From contig NC_092344.1 of the NCBI RefSeq assembly GCF_963676685.1, positions 40,802,589 to 40,866,588 on the forward strand: a stretch of DNA of 64,000 nucleotides. Reading direction: 5' to 3'. The stretch is from Mytilus edulis. Its lineage: Eukaryota; Mollusca; Bivalvia; Mytilida; Mytilidae. Positions 1-10,552 of the stretch are shown piece after piece (position 1 is the first letter of the stretch; each line of letters opens with the position of its first letter). Under the pieces are notes generated by a model that was not told the DNA's origin, searched no databases, and worked only from the letters and a program-made list of their open reading frames with translations. The position numbers were made by a program, and so were the translations under genes.

Positions 1-37
1 TTATATTTTGTGACTTAATAATATCAATAAAAAAATA

Positions 38-289
38 TTATTTCTGTCTGTTATTAGTACTTATTACGCATCGAAGCGGATATTTTCCACAGCCTTTTCG
101 AATGTAATTATCGATTAAAGGGGCACTAGCTGTCAAATTCATATTCACCGATTTAACTAAAGTTCTCATATTTGATTTATAACCATGTAAACTATTTATC
201 CAAATACAAAAAAGTCTAAAATAAACAATTGCAGCATGAGCTCGATAAGATGTATCTTCGTTTCTTGTGTATTTCAGTCTTGACGCCAT
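38..289 (-). other. unrecognised 83-codon ORF
   Basis: An open frame starting at an ATG in fair context (ATGG) and running to a TAA-type stop. The protein is basic with no motif I recognise. It could be a terminal exon or chance; AT-rich DNA gives many frames of this length. Nothing around it helps assign a role. Confidence 0.15.
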
Positions 290-1554
290 CTAATGAACTA
301 TCGAGTTGATCTCCGCAGACTTGCTAAGGTCAAATAAGCGATATAAACATAAATAGATGTAGAAAGCAAACTCGTGTATTTGGATTTAACTATGTCTGTT
401 TAATTTCATGTTATAGATTATAAAAAAAACTTTTCTGTGGATCGATTCACTCAATCAAAGGATTTACCTTTATTTCACTTTCAATGTTGAAATTCTTTTC
501 ATTCAAATAACCGAACACGCTCAGTTCATGCGTTATCTCTAGGTAAGGGGTTAAATAGAAGTTTACAGTTCTTGCCCATTCGTTTTTGATGTGTTTTGTC
601 ATTTGATTTTGCCATGTTATAATGAACTTTCCGATTAGATTTTCCTCGGAGTTTAGTATAAGAAATATCATCAAAACTGAATTATCATTTAATGATTTAG
701 AAGAGATCAGTTCAAATATGTTTCTTAATTTTAAGTTTCATTGTTCAATCATTCAAAAAGATTGTTTCTGTATATGTCCTTGTATATGTATGTTTTCTCG
801 GTCAGATCCTTTGTATATTGGCCTTTGACTCTTCGAGTTTCTGTGATAATACAGCCATTTAATAACGCTTAAAGTATCTAAAATTTATATATTAGTAATA
901 TAACCTAATTAACAAAAAGGTTATTTAGTTCTCATTTCTTCCCGTATAAAACTGTTCTATTGAATTATGGAATCTAATAGAAATTTATAATTTCCCTCTC
1001 TGAATCTTTCCACGGTCAGTAGATTAATTTGCAATTACAGGTGCGCAGTAAGTACCCATATGGTTCTTACTAATATAAGATAATGAGATGTTGTATGATC
1101 GCAATGAATCATCTATATAAACGAATTTGATGTATGCGGGATTTAAGCATACGTAGGCGACCTAACGGCCTTCAACAACAAGAAACCCCTCTAAAAATAT
1201 AGCCCCGACATGGCAAAACGTTCAAACAATCGATGGCCTGATTTATGACAATACAATAAAAGTTAACCAATCGACAGAAAGTATCAAACAACAACCACTG
1301 AATTACTTTGGAAAGGCCCATTTAGAATGGGCGGTGTTACATATTTCGGTCGCAACTGAAATCTAGTTCAAGGCCAAGAACAATAAATCATAAATCATGT
1401 CTCAAATAATGGTTAATGTATCAACTAGCTGTAATAATTTAGTGGAAATATGGCTCAATCAAACTGAGCAAATGATGACATTGTACAATGCCTAAATAAA
1501 AGTGCATAATATTGACAGAATGGAGGACCATAAGTTTTTGTAAATGTGTGCCAA
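290..1554. other. no gene seen
   Basis: AT-rich non-coding stretch. Only a short match near 1155-1185 to dispersed family D (see 35023) was noticed. No coding, RNA or regulatory feature could be supported. Confidence 0.5.
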
Positions 1555-1865
1555 CAAAATTGAGAACGGAAACGGGGAATGTGTCAACAGACAACAACCC
1601 GACCACAGGGCAGAAACACCAAATCTACAATTATGAGTCTTCAACACGGAGAAAATCCAACACCCGGAGGCGGGCCTTAGCTGGTCCCTAAACAAAATTA
1701 TGTACTAGTTCAGCGAAAATAAGCGTCACATATATTTCTGAAACATAAATAAACCTAGTAAATTAGAAAAAATACAAGACTAACAAAAGGCATACGCTCC
1801 TGACTAGGGACAGGCGGAAATATGCCGTCCAGAACTCGACTAAACCGGTTGTAAGATTAATCTTA
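1555..1865 (-). mobile_element. Naiad-type tail copy, internally deleted
   Basis: Reads antisense as the terminal repeat of the Penelope-like element at 53351-57591 (starts AAAATTGAGAACGG, ends near GGGACAGGCGGAAA), then jumps to sequence resembling the 3' UTR upstream of that repeat (CAGAACTCGACTAAACCGG). The intervening 3' UTR is missing. The copy is diverged, so it is an old insertion. Confidence 0.6.
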
Positions 1866-2255
1866 TTTACCAAAACAGTTTTAGTTGTGTTTTAATTTAT
1901 CAAAACAAACTCAACGTATCAATCGCACCAATGTATAAGAGTATCTACTTGTTAGTCACATAACCTATCCCTAAGGTTTATGTTCTTTTAAGTAAAGGCA
2001 TATGGCAAATAACAGTCCATATCGATCAGATCAATATTAATCATTGTTTCATGTATATGGTTAATCGGTAGATATCATCTCATTACGTATTTATATTTAA
2101 CACGCATATGGTATTATTTGACGTTTAAAGGGGTAAATAACACAACTGATAGCTTTTTACAGTGTTTTGTTTTGTTTTTTTATGTTATTAGCTAAACACC
2201 GTTTGAAGAAAAGATGTTGCATGGTTTTCATAAAAAAAAATTATTATGCTTTGCC

Positions 2256-2361
2256 GTTTCTCGCTACATTGAAGACCCATTGCTGGCTATCGGCTGCTGT
2301 CTGCTCTATGGTTGGGTTGTTGTCGCTTTGACACACTCCCCATTTCCTTTCTCAATTTTAA
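2256..2361 (+). mobile_element. 106-bp truncated Naiad tail, present only in copy A
   Basis: Matches the last ~106 bp of the terminal repeat seen at 57316-57591 (from TTTCTCGCTACATTGAAGAC to CTCAATTTTA). The duplicate locus near 5035-5055 lacks it, so the insertion (or its loss) postdates the duplication. It is severely 5'-truncated, as expected of target-primed retrotransposition. Confidence 0.75.
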
Positions 2362-3032
2362 TCCAATATCATTTGCTTTATACTTGTCGGTGTGGATTAC
2401 TAGAACAATTACAATAAGACTAATGCTGTTTCAGGATTCATTTATTTTTCTTAGATTGGGGTGAATTTTATCTTCATAGATGAATTATTTCGTGGTTTTG
2501 ACAATTTTTGCATAATCTTTTTTTATGATTTGTGCTTCGTTGGACACTGAAGTTCATTGTTTGCCCATACCATCGAATCCACGACAGCTGTCATTAAAAT
2601 GTATTATTATGTTGGTACAACTTTCCTTTCAAATGAATGTCAGTGTCAGGTTCATTACTAAAGTCTCGTAACTATAAATTTTCAAAGTTGGGATTCCAGA
2701 TTTACCAAAACCAAAAACAGTGTAATATAAGTTTGTAGTAAATTGACCACGGTGAACCAAACTAGATCAGGTGAATGAAATTTAGAATATTGTCTCTATA
2801 AATATGACCGTCAAAGTCCCATAATTGTGGTTGACATATCAAACAGTTTTAAAATCATATGTTATCAAACTAAAAATTTGTAAAAATTGTTAAAAGTAAA
2901 ATTTGGTTTTTGTAGGAAGTGTTCATGGACATATTTACCGAATACCATAATAACGTAAACGGACAGTAAGTCACAAATTTGAAAGGACAAAAAGTCACAA
3001 ACATTTTGTTAATAACTGTTTGAATATATTAG

Positions 3033-3752
3033 ATAAAATTGAGAATGGAAATGGGGAATGTGTCAAAGAGACAACAACCCGACCAAACAGCAGACAACAG
3101 CCGAAGTTCACCAATGGGTCTTCAATGCAGCGAGAAAGTCAAGCACCCAGAGGCGTGCTTCAGCTAGCCCTTTAACAAAAATGTATACTATTTCAGTGAT
3201 GATGGACGTCATACTAAACCTTCGAAATATGCACAAGAAACTAAAATTAAAAATCATACAAGACTAACAAAGCCCGGAGGCTCCTGACTTAGAACAGGCG
3301 CAAAAATGAGGAATGTTTTAGAAATAATTTCTTTTTATGAAATATATTCATTTTATAGTTTAAGAAATTGTTCAAACACTGAGCAATACGCCAAAAACTC
3401 AAATTTTAAAGAAGTCCGAGTCCGATGTAAGAATAGGTAACAAAAGAAACTAAGCAAAATGACAATTATACATAAATCAACAAAGGTCTACTAGCATGTT
3501 ACTGACATGCCATCTACAGAACTCAATGAAACTGATTGCAAGAATATGTCTTCATCATAAGAAAATCAAGCACAATCCATCCTGTTGGTGGTTAAGTATC
3601 ATACCATCAAGAAGAACATTAATTTATCCCTATTATGCCAACAACTGGTTTCAAAATAAATGTGTTTATTTCCAATGCAGAGACCTTTTGAGTGAATCAA
3701 TAGTAATGCCAAAATATGCCATCTTTAATGACCTGACAACAGTATCGTAACT
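3033..3752 (-). mobile_element. 5'-truncated Naiad-type Penelope-like element, copy A
   Basis: Read on the minus strand, this holds the last ~25-28 codons of the reverse-transcriptase ORF (similar to the C-terminal end at 56865-56952, ending in TAA), then a 3' UTR with a SECIS-like hairpin (about 3550-3625), then the 276-bp-type terminal repeat ending ...TTCTCAATTTTAT at 3033. It is cut off at a C-run. It is a relative, not an exact copy, of the element at 53351, since it differs by many substitutions. Confidence 0.85.
3548..3627 (-). promoter_or_regulatory. SECIS-like element in truncated copy A
   Basis: On the minus strand, the two quartet strands TGAT (3606-3609 and 3565-3568) are 37 nt apart, exactly as in the 57015 SECIS. 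The apical AA, the CC/GG mini-stem and the G-U-tolerant helix II are kept. The outer helix I is largely lost through a deletion of about 13 nt relative to the other copies. Confidence 0.6.
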
Positions 3753-3755
3753 TCC

Positions 3756-3772
3756 CCTCCCCCCCCCCCCCC
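3756..3772. repeat. C homopolymer at the truncation point
   Basis: Run of C directly abutting the 5' truncation of the retroelement; the equivalent run is at about 6450-6465 in the duplicate. Confidence 0.8.
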
Positions 3773-3927
3773 TTGAATAAGTTTGTTGTTCGGTTTATTT
3801 AGCTTTTTTCGTGCTTTGTAAAGAATATTTCCATAAATGATTGGATGTGAAATACCTGAACATATTAGATGCTTGCATGTTGATTTATATTTACGACCGA
3901 ATGATGTCCTTGTACAGATGATAAAAG

Positions 3928-4245
3928 TAAGTACTAGTAAATGTTTTGACTAGTTTGATATCGATATTTTGAAGAATTCTTTTTTTTTATGCACGGTGAA
4001 AAAAAAAGTGTAAGTAAATGTTTTGACTAGTTTGATATCAATATTTTGAAGAATTCTTTTTTTTATGCACGGTGAAAAAAAAAGTGTAAGTAAATGTTTT
4101 GACTAGTTTGATATCGATATTTTGAAGAATTCTTTTTTTTTATGCACGGTGAAAAAAAAAGTGTAAGTAAATGTTTTGACTAGTTTGATATCGATATTTT
4201 GAAGAATTCTTTTTTTTTAATGCACGGTGGAAAAAAAAGTGTATG
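3928..4245. repeat. 77-bp minisatellite, ~4 units
   Basis: Unit begins TAAATGTTTTGACTAGTTTG and contains GATATCGATATTTTGAAGAA and GCACGGTG flanked by T and A runs. Starts are near 3938, 4014, 4091 and 4168. The homopolymers can pair, so each unit is partly hairpin-forming. Confidence 0.85.
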
Positions 4246-4302
4246 GTAAATGTTAATGATCAGGTTTTTTTTTAATTATTCAGCATATCTACAGTAGAAC
4301 TA

Positions 4303-4803
4303 TTTGGATACTGGAAAGTATATTGTGTAAAATAATACACACAAAAAAACACAAAATTATTGAATAAATGCATTTTTAAAAGTTTCAAACATAATTTAGA
4401 AAGTTACTTTAAAAAAGTTATGGACGTCAAGTTGACTTTTCCAAACAGTATTCATTATTTATATTTTTGTCGATTCGTCCATATTAAAATATGTTTCTTC
4501 TCTTTGGAGGCATATGATAGAAAAATTTCATATCGAATGTTTTAAATTTGGGGTCCGACATCCGTGAACTTTTCACTCTTTAAACTTCTATTTGGGAAAC
4601 ACGTAAAAGGATCAATTAATGAATCTGTTATTTTCTCCATTGTTGAAGCATATGATAAAAAGATCATAACATGGCATTTTTCTTATCGCATGTATTATCA
4701 GCCCTCGGTCAATGTCAGCCCTCGAGCCATGCGGCTCTTGGGCTGATATTGAACCTAGGGCTGATAATACATGCGATATGAAAAATGCCATGTTATAATC
4801 TGA
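4303..4803. repeat. inter-duplication spacer with a long hairpin (4666-4796)
   Basis: ATAACATGGCATTTTTC...at 4666 pairs with ...AAAAATGCCATGTTAT ending 4796. The arms of about 65 nt are nearly complete, with almost no spacer. It sits exactly between the two segmental duplicates. No coding sequence was recognised in the remainder. Confidence 0.7.
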
Positions 4804-5715
4804 TTTCATGTATATGGTTAATCAGTAGATATCATCTCATTACCGTGTTTATATTTTAATACGCATGTGGTATTATTTGACGTTTAAAAGGGTAAATAAC
4901 ACAACTGATAGCTTACTTGTTTTACTTTTTCCTGTATGATTTTTTTTTTACAGTGTTTTTTTTTTTTTTATGTTATTAGCTGAAACCGGTTTGAAGAAAT
5001 GATGTTGCATGGTTTTCATAAAAAACATATTATACCTTGCATACTTCTAATATCATTTGCTTTATACTTGTCGGTGTGGATTATTAGAACAATTACAATA
5101 AGACTAATGCTGTTTCAGGATTCATTTATTTTTCTTGGATTGGAGTGAATTTTATCTTTATAGATGAATTATTTCGTGGTTTTGACAATTTTTGCATAAT
5201 CTTTTTTATGATTTGTGCTTCGTTGGACACTGAAGTTCATTGTTTGCCCATACCATCAAATCCACGACAGCTGTCATTAAAATGTATTATTATGTTGGTA
5301 CAACTTTCCTTTCAAATGAATGTCAGCGTCAGGTTCATTACTAAAGTCTCGTAACTATAAATTTTCAAAGTTGGGATTCCAGATTTATCAAAACCAAAAA
5401 CAGTGTAATATAAGTTTGTAGTAAATTGACCATGGTGAACCAAACTAGATCAGGTGAATGAAATTTAGAATATTGTCTCTATAAATATGACCGTCAAAGT
5501 CCCATAATTGTGGTTGACATATCAAACAGTTTTAATATCATATGTAATCAAACTAAAAATTTGTAAAAATTGTTAAAAGTAAAATTTGGTTTTTGTAGGA
5601 AGTGTTCATGGACATATTTACCGAATACCATAATAACGTAAACGGACAGTAAATCACAAATTTGAAAGGACAAAAAGTCACAAACATTTTGTTAATATCT
5701 GTTTAAATATATAAG

Positions 5716-6449
5716 ATAAAATTGAGAATGGAAATGGGGAATGTGTCAAAGAGACAACAACCCGACCAAACAGCAGACAACAGCCGAAGTTCACCAATGG
5801 GTCTTCAATGCAGCGAGAAAGTCAAGCACCCAGAGGCGTGCTTCAGCTAGCCCTTTAACAAAAATGTATACTAGTTCAGTGATGATGGACGTCATACTAA
5901 ACCTTCGACATATGCACAAGAAACTAAAATTAAAAATCATACAAGACTAACAAAGCCCAGAGGCTCCTGACTTAGAACAGGCGCAAAAATGAGGAATGTT
6001 TTAGAAATAATTTCTTTTTATGAAATATATTCATTTTATAGTTTAAGAAATTGTTCAAACACTGAGCAATACGCCAAAAACTCAAATTTTAAAGAAGTCC
6101 GAGTCCGGTGTAAGAATAGGTAACAAAAGAAACTATAAGCAAAATGACAATTATACATAAATCAACAAAGGTCTACTAGCATGTTACTGACATGCCATCT
6201 ACAGAACTCAATGAAACTGATTGCAAGAATATGTCTTCATCATAAGAAAATCAAGCACAATCCATCCTGTTAGTGGTTAAGTATCATACCATCATAAAAT
6301 ATATAAGAAGAACATTAATTTATCCCTATTATGCCAACAACTGGTTTCAAAATAAATGTGTTTATTTCCAATGCAGAGACCTTTTGAGTGAATCAATAGT
6401 AATGCCAAAATATGCCATCTTTAACGACCTGACAACAGTATCGTAACTT
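5716..6449 (-). mobile_element. 5'-truncated Naiad-type Penelope-like element, copy B
   Basis: Same structure as 3033-3752: C-terminal codons of the RT ORF, SECIS-bearing 3' UTR and terminal repeat, cut at a C-run. This copy keeps the outer SECIS helix segment (6290-6310) that copy A lost, so it is the better reference for the family's 3' UTR. Confidence 0.85.
6238..6312 (-). promoter_or_regulatory. SECIS-like element in truncated copy B
   Basis: On the minus strand ATGAT at 6295-6291 and TGAT at 6253-6250 are separated by exactly 37 nt, with AA in the apical part. An AT-rich helix I can form outside the core. Spacing and core equal those at 57015-57059. Confidence 0.65.
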
Positions 6450-6622
6450 CCCCCCCCCCCCCCCCTTTGAATAAGTTTGTTGTTCGGTTTATTTAGCTTT
6501 TTTCGTGCTTTGTAAAGAATATTTCCATAAATGATTGGATGTGAAATACCTGAACATATTAGATGCTTGCATGTTGATTTATATTTACGACCGAATGATG
6601 TCCTTGTACAGATGATAAAAGT

Positions 6623-6845
6623 AAGTAAATGTTTTGACTAGTTTGATATCGATATTTTGAAGAAGGTGAAAAAAAAAGTGTAAGTAAATGTTTTGACTAG
6701 TTTGATATCGATATTTTGAAGAATTCTTTTTTTTTATGCACGGTGAAAAAAAAGTGTAAGTAAATGTTTTGACTAGTTTGATATCGATATTTTGAAGAAT
6801 TCTTTTTTTTTATGCACGGTGGAAAAAAAAGTGTATTGTAAATGT
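6623..6845. repeat. 77-bp minisatellite, ~3 units
   Basis: Same unit as 3928-4245, with the first unit shortened near 6660. Confidence 0.85.
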
Positions 6846-6894
6846 TAATGATCAGGTTTTTTTTTAATTATTCAGCATATCTACAGTAGAACTT

Positions 6895-8370
6895 TCCGAC
6901 TAGAAAATGAATTAAATATTGGCCACTGGACGTTACATAAACACAATACAATTTATTCAACGTGCCTAAATATTACCTCAAATTTTAAAGTTGCTTAAGC
7001 CCAACTATTTTCTTACACATTTTTATCATTGAACGCAATTAATTCATATCTTTGATATTTTACAGACATGCAGATCGACTTTTTCAACAGTCAAAGGGCT
7101 TTAACTCAAACTTAAATCCTGGTTAAGGTTGCATTTCCTGTAAATATTGACAATGCAATTTTCCATAGGAACTCCTTTTACGGCTAAAACTGTACCACTT
7201 TTACTATGAAGTTTTGAAAAAAATCTTATCCTAGAATTGAAAGTTCATATGCACCACAATTTTTTTCAAAGGTCAAAATATAGGGCTGTGCGGCATATTT
7301 TCAACGTTTATATGCCCTGAACTTCTCAGAGTTTAAACTAACACTAATTTTCTTAACTACCCCTACCTCGAATGAAAGGTTACCACAGATTTCAATGTAA
7401 ACAATATGCACATGTTTATTTACTGGTAACATTCCCAAGTTATGTCTCTGTGAGATGGAACACAGAGAGCATAACTGGGAACTAGTATGTAAACAAACTT
7501 AATTTTCTATGAATATTCAAGATCTCCCCAAAAGAGGCGTGTTTTGAGAAACAGCTGTATTAGAATTAGCATTCATTTTTCGAATATGGGGCGGTTATTT
7601 ATTTCATTATCATTTTTTATATCCATCCTTTTTCAACCGTTTTGGTAATTTGGTGTACATCTTAAAAACATTGAGCATTCTGGGACTCTTCTTCTGCCTG
7701 AGTGACTGATCACAGACACGTCAGGTCCAAGTATACATGTCCTATATAGCTTGAAAGCAATCCATGCAGTCATGGTTTTTTTAAAAATCTAGCGTAGTAG
7801 TACCCGTTAAACTGCACCTACCCAAATGGCATAGTGCATATATACAATATTCTCACGCGAACACAGACTAGTGCAGCTGTTCTAACTTTATTTAATTTAA
7901 CGTGTCAAAGGTAAACATACCCGCATCTCAAAATTAAATTTTAAAAAATAATGGCGAAATCATATCTAAAAGTATGCCTAATATTACATGTACTGTGCTA
8001 CTACTCTAGATTCGATGGTTGTCGTAGTTTGCTATCTGTCACATCTTTTTTTTATAAAGTATTTCGATTTTAGCAGGCATTTGGATTGTAGCTTACTGTT
8101 TGTGTGCGGATTTCTCTCATTGTTAAAGTCCCTTCCCTTACATTGTACCTTTAGTTGCTCACATACCAGGTGAGATTTTCAGGGGGTCTCTTGTCACGGA
8201 AATAATTTAGAATGAAAAGATTATTATTGGGTTAAGTATTTTTCTTCGACTGATTCTCATTAAATTTTTTTGATACTCACTTTACCAAGTATACAGACAT
8301 GCGTACAAAATATTTCCATCACTAAATCGCCAAAATTTAAATAATGATAAAAATAAGAAAAACAGAGTCT
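6895..8370. other. no gene seen
   Basis: AT-rich sequence. Short open frames (for example 7988-8173) have no recognisable motif or coding bias. Nothing else is supported. Confidence 0.5.
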
Positions 8371-8378
8371 ATCAAAGG

Positions 8379-8535
8379 CAGGGGCGGATCCAGCCATTTT
8401 AAAAAGGGGGGGGGGGTTCCCAACCCAGGACAAAGGGGGGGTCCAACTATATGTCCCCATTCAAATGCATTGATCGGCCAACAAAAAGGGGGGGTTCCAA
8501 CCCCCGGACCCCCCCCCCCCTTGGATCCGCCACTG
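8379..8535. mobile_element. hAT-type MITE with 8-bp target duplication
   Basis: Terminal inverted repeats CAGGGGCGGATCCAG / TGGATCCGCCACTG enclose G- and C-rich runs. The element is flanked by a perfect 8-bp direct repeat ATCAAAGG (8371-8378 and 8536-8543). TIRs starting CAG(G/T)GGCGG with an 8-bp duplication are typical of hAT transposons. There is no internal coding capacity. Related copies: about 19744, 35348 and 52908. Confidence 0.85.
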
Positions 8536-8543
8536 ATCAAAGG

Positions 8544-10265
8544 TCAGTAATCAACACCAAATCCCCATAATTTACAAAAACACATTTAAATATACCAAAA
8601 GACATGCATGGTTCCTGATTGGAACAGGGACATAAACGTATCTGGATTCATATGTTCTATTTACCTTCCGATGCAACTGGTTTGATATTATCTATCTGCT
8701 CAAAATTACGTTACTGTAACTACCTTTTGTACATTGTATATTGAAAAATTTATTTATAATTACACATATTTTTGTTGAAACGGTTTAAAAAAAAAAAGAA
8801 GCAATTATATGAACAAAATTTGAAATCTAGATTTAAATTTGTGTATTTGATCAGCTTGTATGAGGCAAATTGTGAATATATAAAATAAACAAAGGAAAAT
8901 TGCATAAACCTCTTGAGCTAACAATTTACCTGACCAAAAGTTTACCTGTCAATTATCAGATAATTATAACCGAAATAAGACACATATTTGGGTAAACATA
9001 GGACAAAGTGTTCTTCAAAGACTTCGATTGTTTGTAAACTAAATCGTCTTCGATTTACTTAGTAAATCACCCTTTATTGTTGAAAGTAAAAGATTGTATG
9101 AATATATAAGGCCGTGAGATGAACACGATCTGGATATATAAGATTATCAAAAAATGTCATAATGTAGATATAAAATCGATTGTTTCAAGAGGTAATTAAA
9201 TGTAAGTACATATTATTAGATTTTTTTTTAGGAAAACGGTTAAGAGGTTAATATTGTTATCTGTTTGATTTCCGAAAATTTTGTCATTGATTCTCATATT
9301 TAATAATGGATTGCACAAATTATGTCCATTCAAATCGTTATCAATCAAACATGATATACTACATTTAACTGCATTTAACCCTTCATATATCACTGTAATA
9401 TCCTAATATATTTTACTACGAAAAAAATGTTGGGTTAAGAGGAAAGCTTACAGTGTCAGGAGCGACATAATTTTACCTTATTAGATACATGTATAAGAAG
9501 ATGTGGTATGAGTGCCAATTGGACAACTCTCCATCAAAGTCACAATTTATAAATTAAAGTAAACAGTTATATGTTCTGTTGTTTTCATCGTTTCCGAAAG
9601 GAATAGAAACATGTGGGGTATACATCATTGACAAAGTACTATAAAGATATTCTCTGCAAGACAAACATTAAAAAATTAACAGTTTTACTATAAGATAACC
9701 TACTGACCCAGATTCCCACAGTAAACAGGAAAAGGAACATCTACTTATCTTGAGAACTCTGTCATTCCTTTTATTATCGGTCAATAATTTATATCGGAAG
9801 AACGTAACCGCATTATAATGTATATTTTAAGAAAGTTTCGCATATACATGTAGCACATACATAAAAGAAATTAAGGTATGAATGCCTATACATATATGAG
9901 ACATCATCATGTTTGGGCAAAGCACATACAGCCTGTTATTGGGTTTAAATATGCATGTAAACGCTCGCTTTGGGTAGTGCTGTATTAGTCAAACACTAAA
10001 ATAAACTGTAAAAGTCATTTGAAAAAGGCTTGACTTTCCAGAACGGGATTGGGCACCAAACACATTGACAAAACATACGAAGTGACGATGTTAAATTAGA
10101 ACAAAGTTTTTCTTACGCAATACCGGTGATCATTACAAATTCGTATTCTTTATTTCACCATCAGCAGTCAGTATCTTTGACGGTGACGTGTGCAAAAAAT
10201 ATAAGAAGAATTTTCAAAGTTTGAGCTACCAAATTACATGAATTTCAGTGATTTTGACTAACTTA
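8544..10265. other. no gene; family D fragment at ~9496-9560
   Basis: AT-rich. 9496-9560 matches the start of dispersed family D (AAGATGTGGTATGAGTGCCAA). No coding sequence recognised. Confidence 0.5.
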
Positions 10266-10549
10266 GGGAGCTACCATTTGATTTTTATGGGGGGGGGGCT
10301 AGGATGAAATTTGAAAAAAATAGGCAGGACAGGAGTTTTGAGTAAAAAAAAAGGCAGGATGAGACACTTGCAAAAAAAAAAAGTCAGGACTACAATTTAG
10401 GTAATAAAAAGTCAGGATAAACTAAAAAAAAAAAGCAGGACCGAACAGAGTGAAAAATAAAAAGGCAGGACAGAGATTACAGCTAAAAAAAAATGCAGGA
10501 CAAAATTTTTCATCCTAGCCCCCCCCATAAAAATCAAATGGTAGCTCCC
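10266..10549. mobile_element. MITE with ~40-bp TIRs and internal (A)nGGCAGGA array
   Basis: GGGAGCTACCATTTGATTTT at 10266 is mirrored by the complementary end at 10549, each followed inward by a G or C run and CTAGGATGAAA. TTA flanks both ends (10263-10265, 10550-10552), compatible with a 3-bp TWA duplication as in PIF/Harbinger. The centre is about seven A-rich units ending in GGCAGGA or GTCAGGA. No ORF. Confidence 0.8.
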
Positions 10550-10552
10550 TTA

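Larger units (their letters stand above)
2047..4302. repeat. segmental duplication copy A
   Basis: About 2.26 kb that is near-identical to 4804-6894 in direct orientation. Both copies begin at TTTCATGTATATGGTTAATC and end near CATATCTACAGTAGAAC. Both carry the same 5'-truncated Penelope-like tail, a C-run and a 77-bp minisatellite. Copy A also has an insertion at 2256-2361 that copy B lacks, and one more minisatellite unit. Confidence 0.9.
4804..6894. repeat. segmental duplication copy B
   Basis: Direct duplicate of 2047-4302 (see there). It lacks the 106-bp insertion and has a shortened first minisatellite unit near 6660. Confidence 0.9.

Noticed and set aside
3058..3267. Small ORFs at 3058-3267 and 5741-5950 as genes
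   Set aside because: They are the antisense of the Naiad terminal repeat and are identical because of the segmental duplication.
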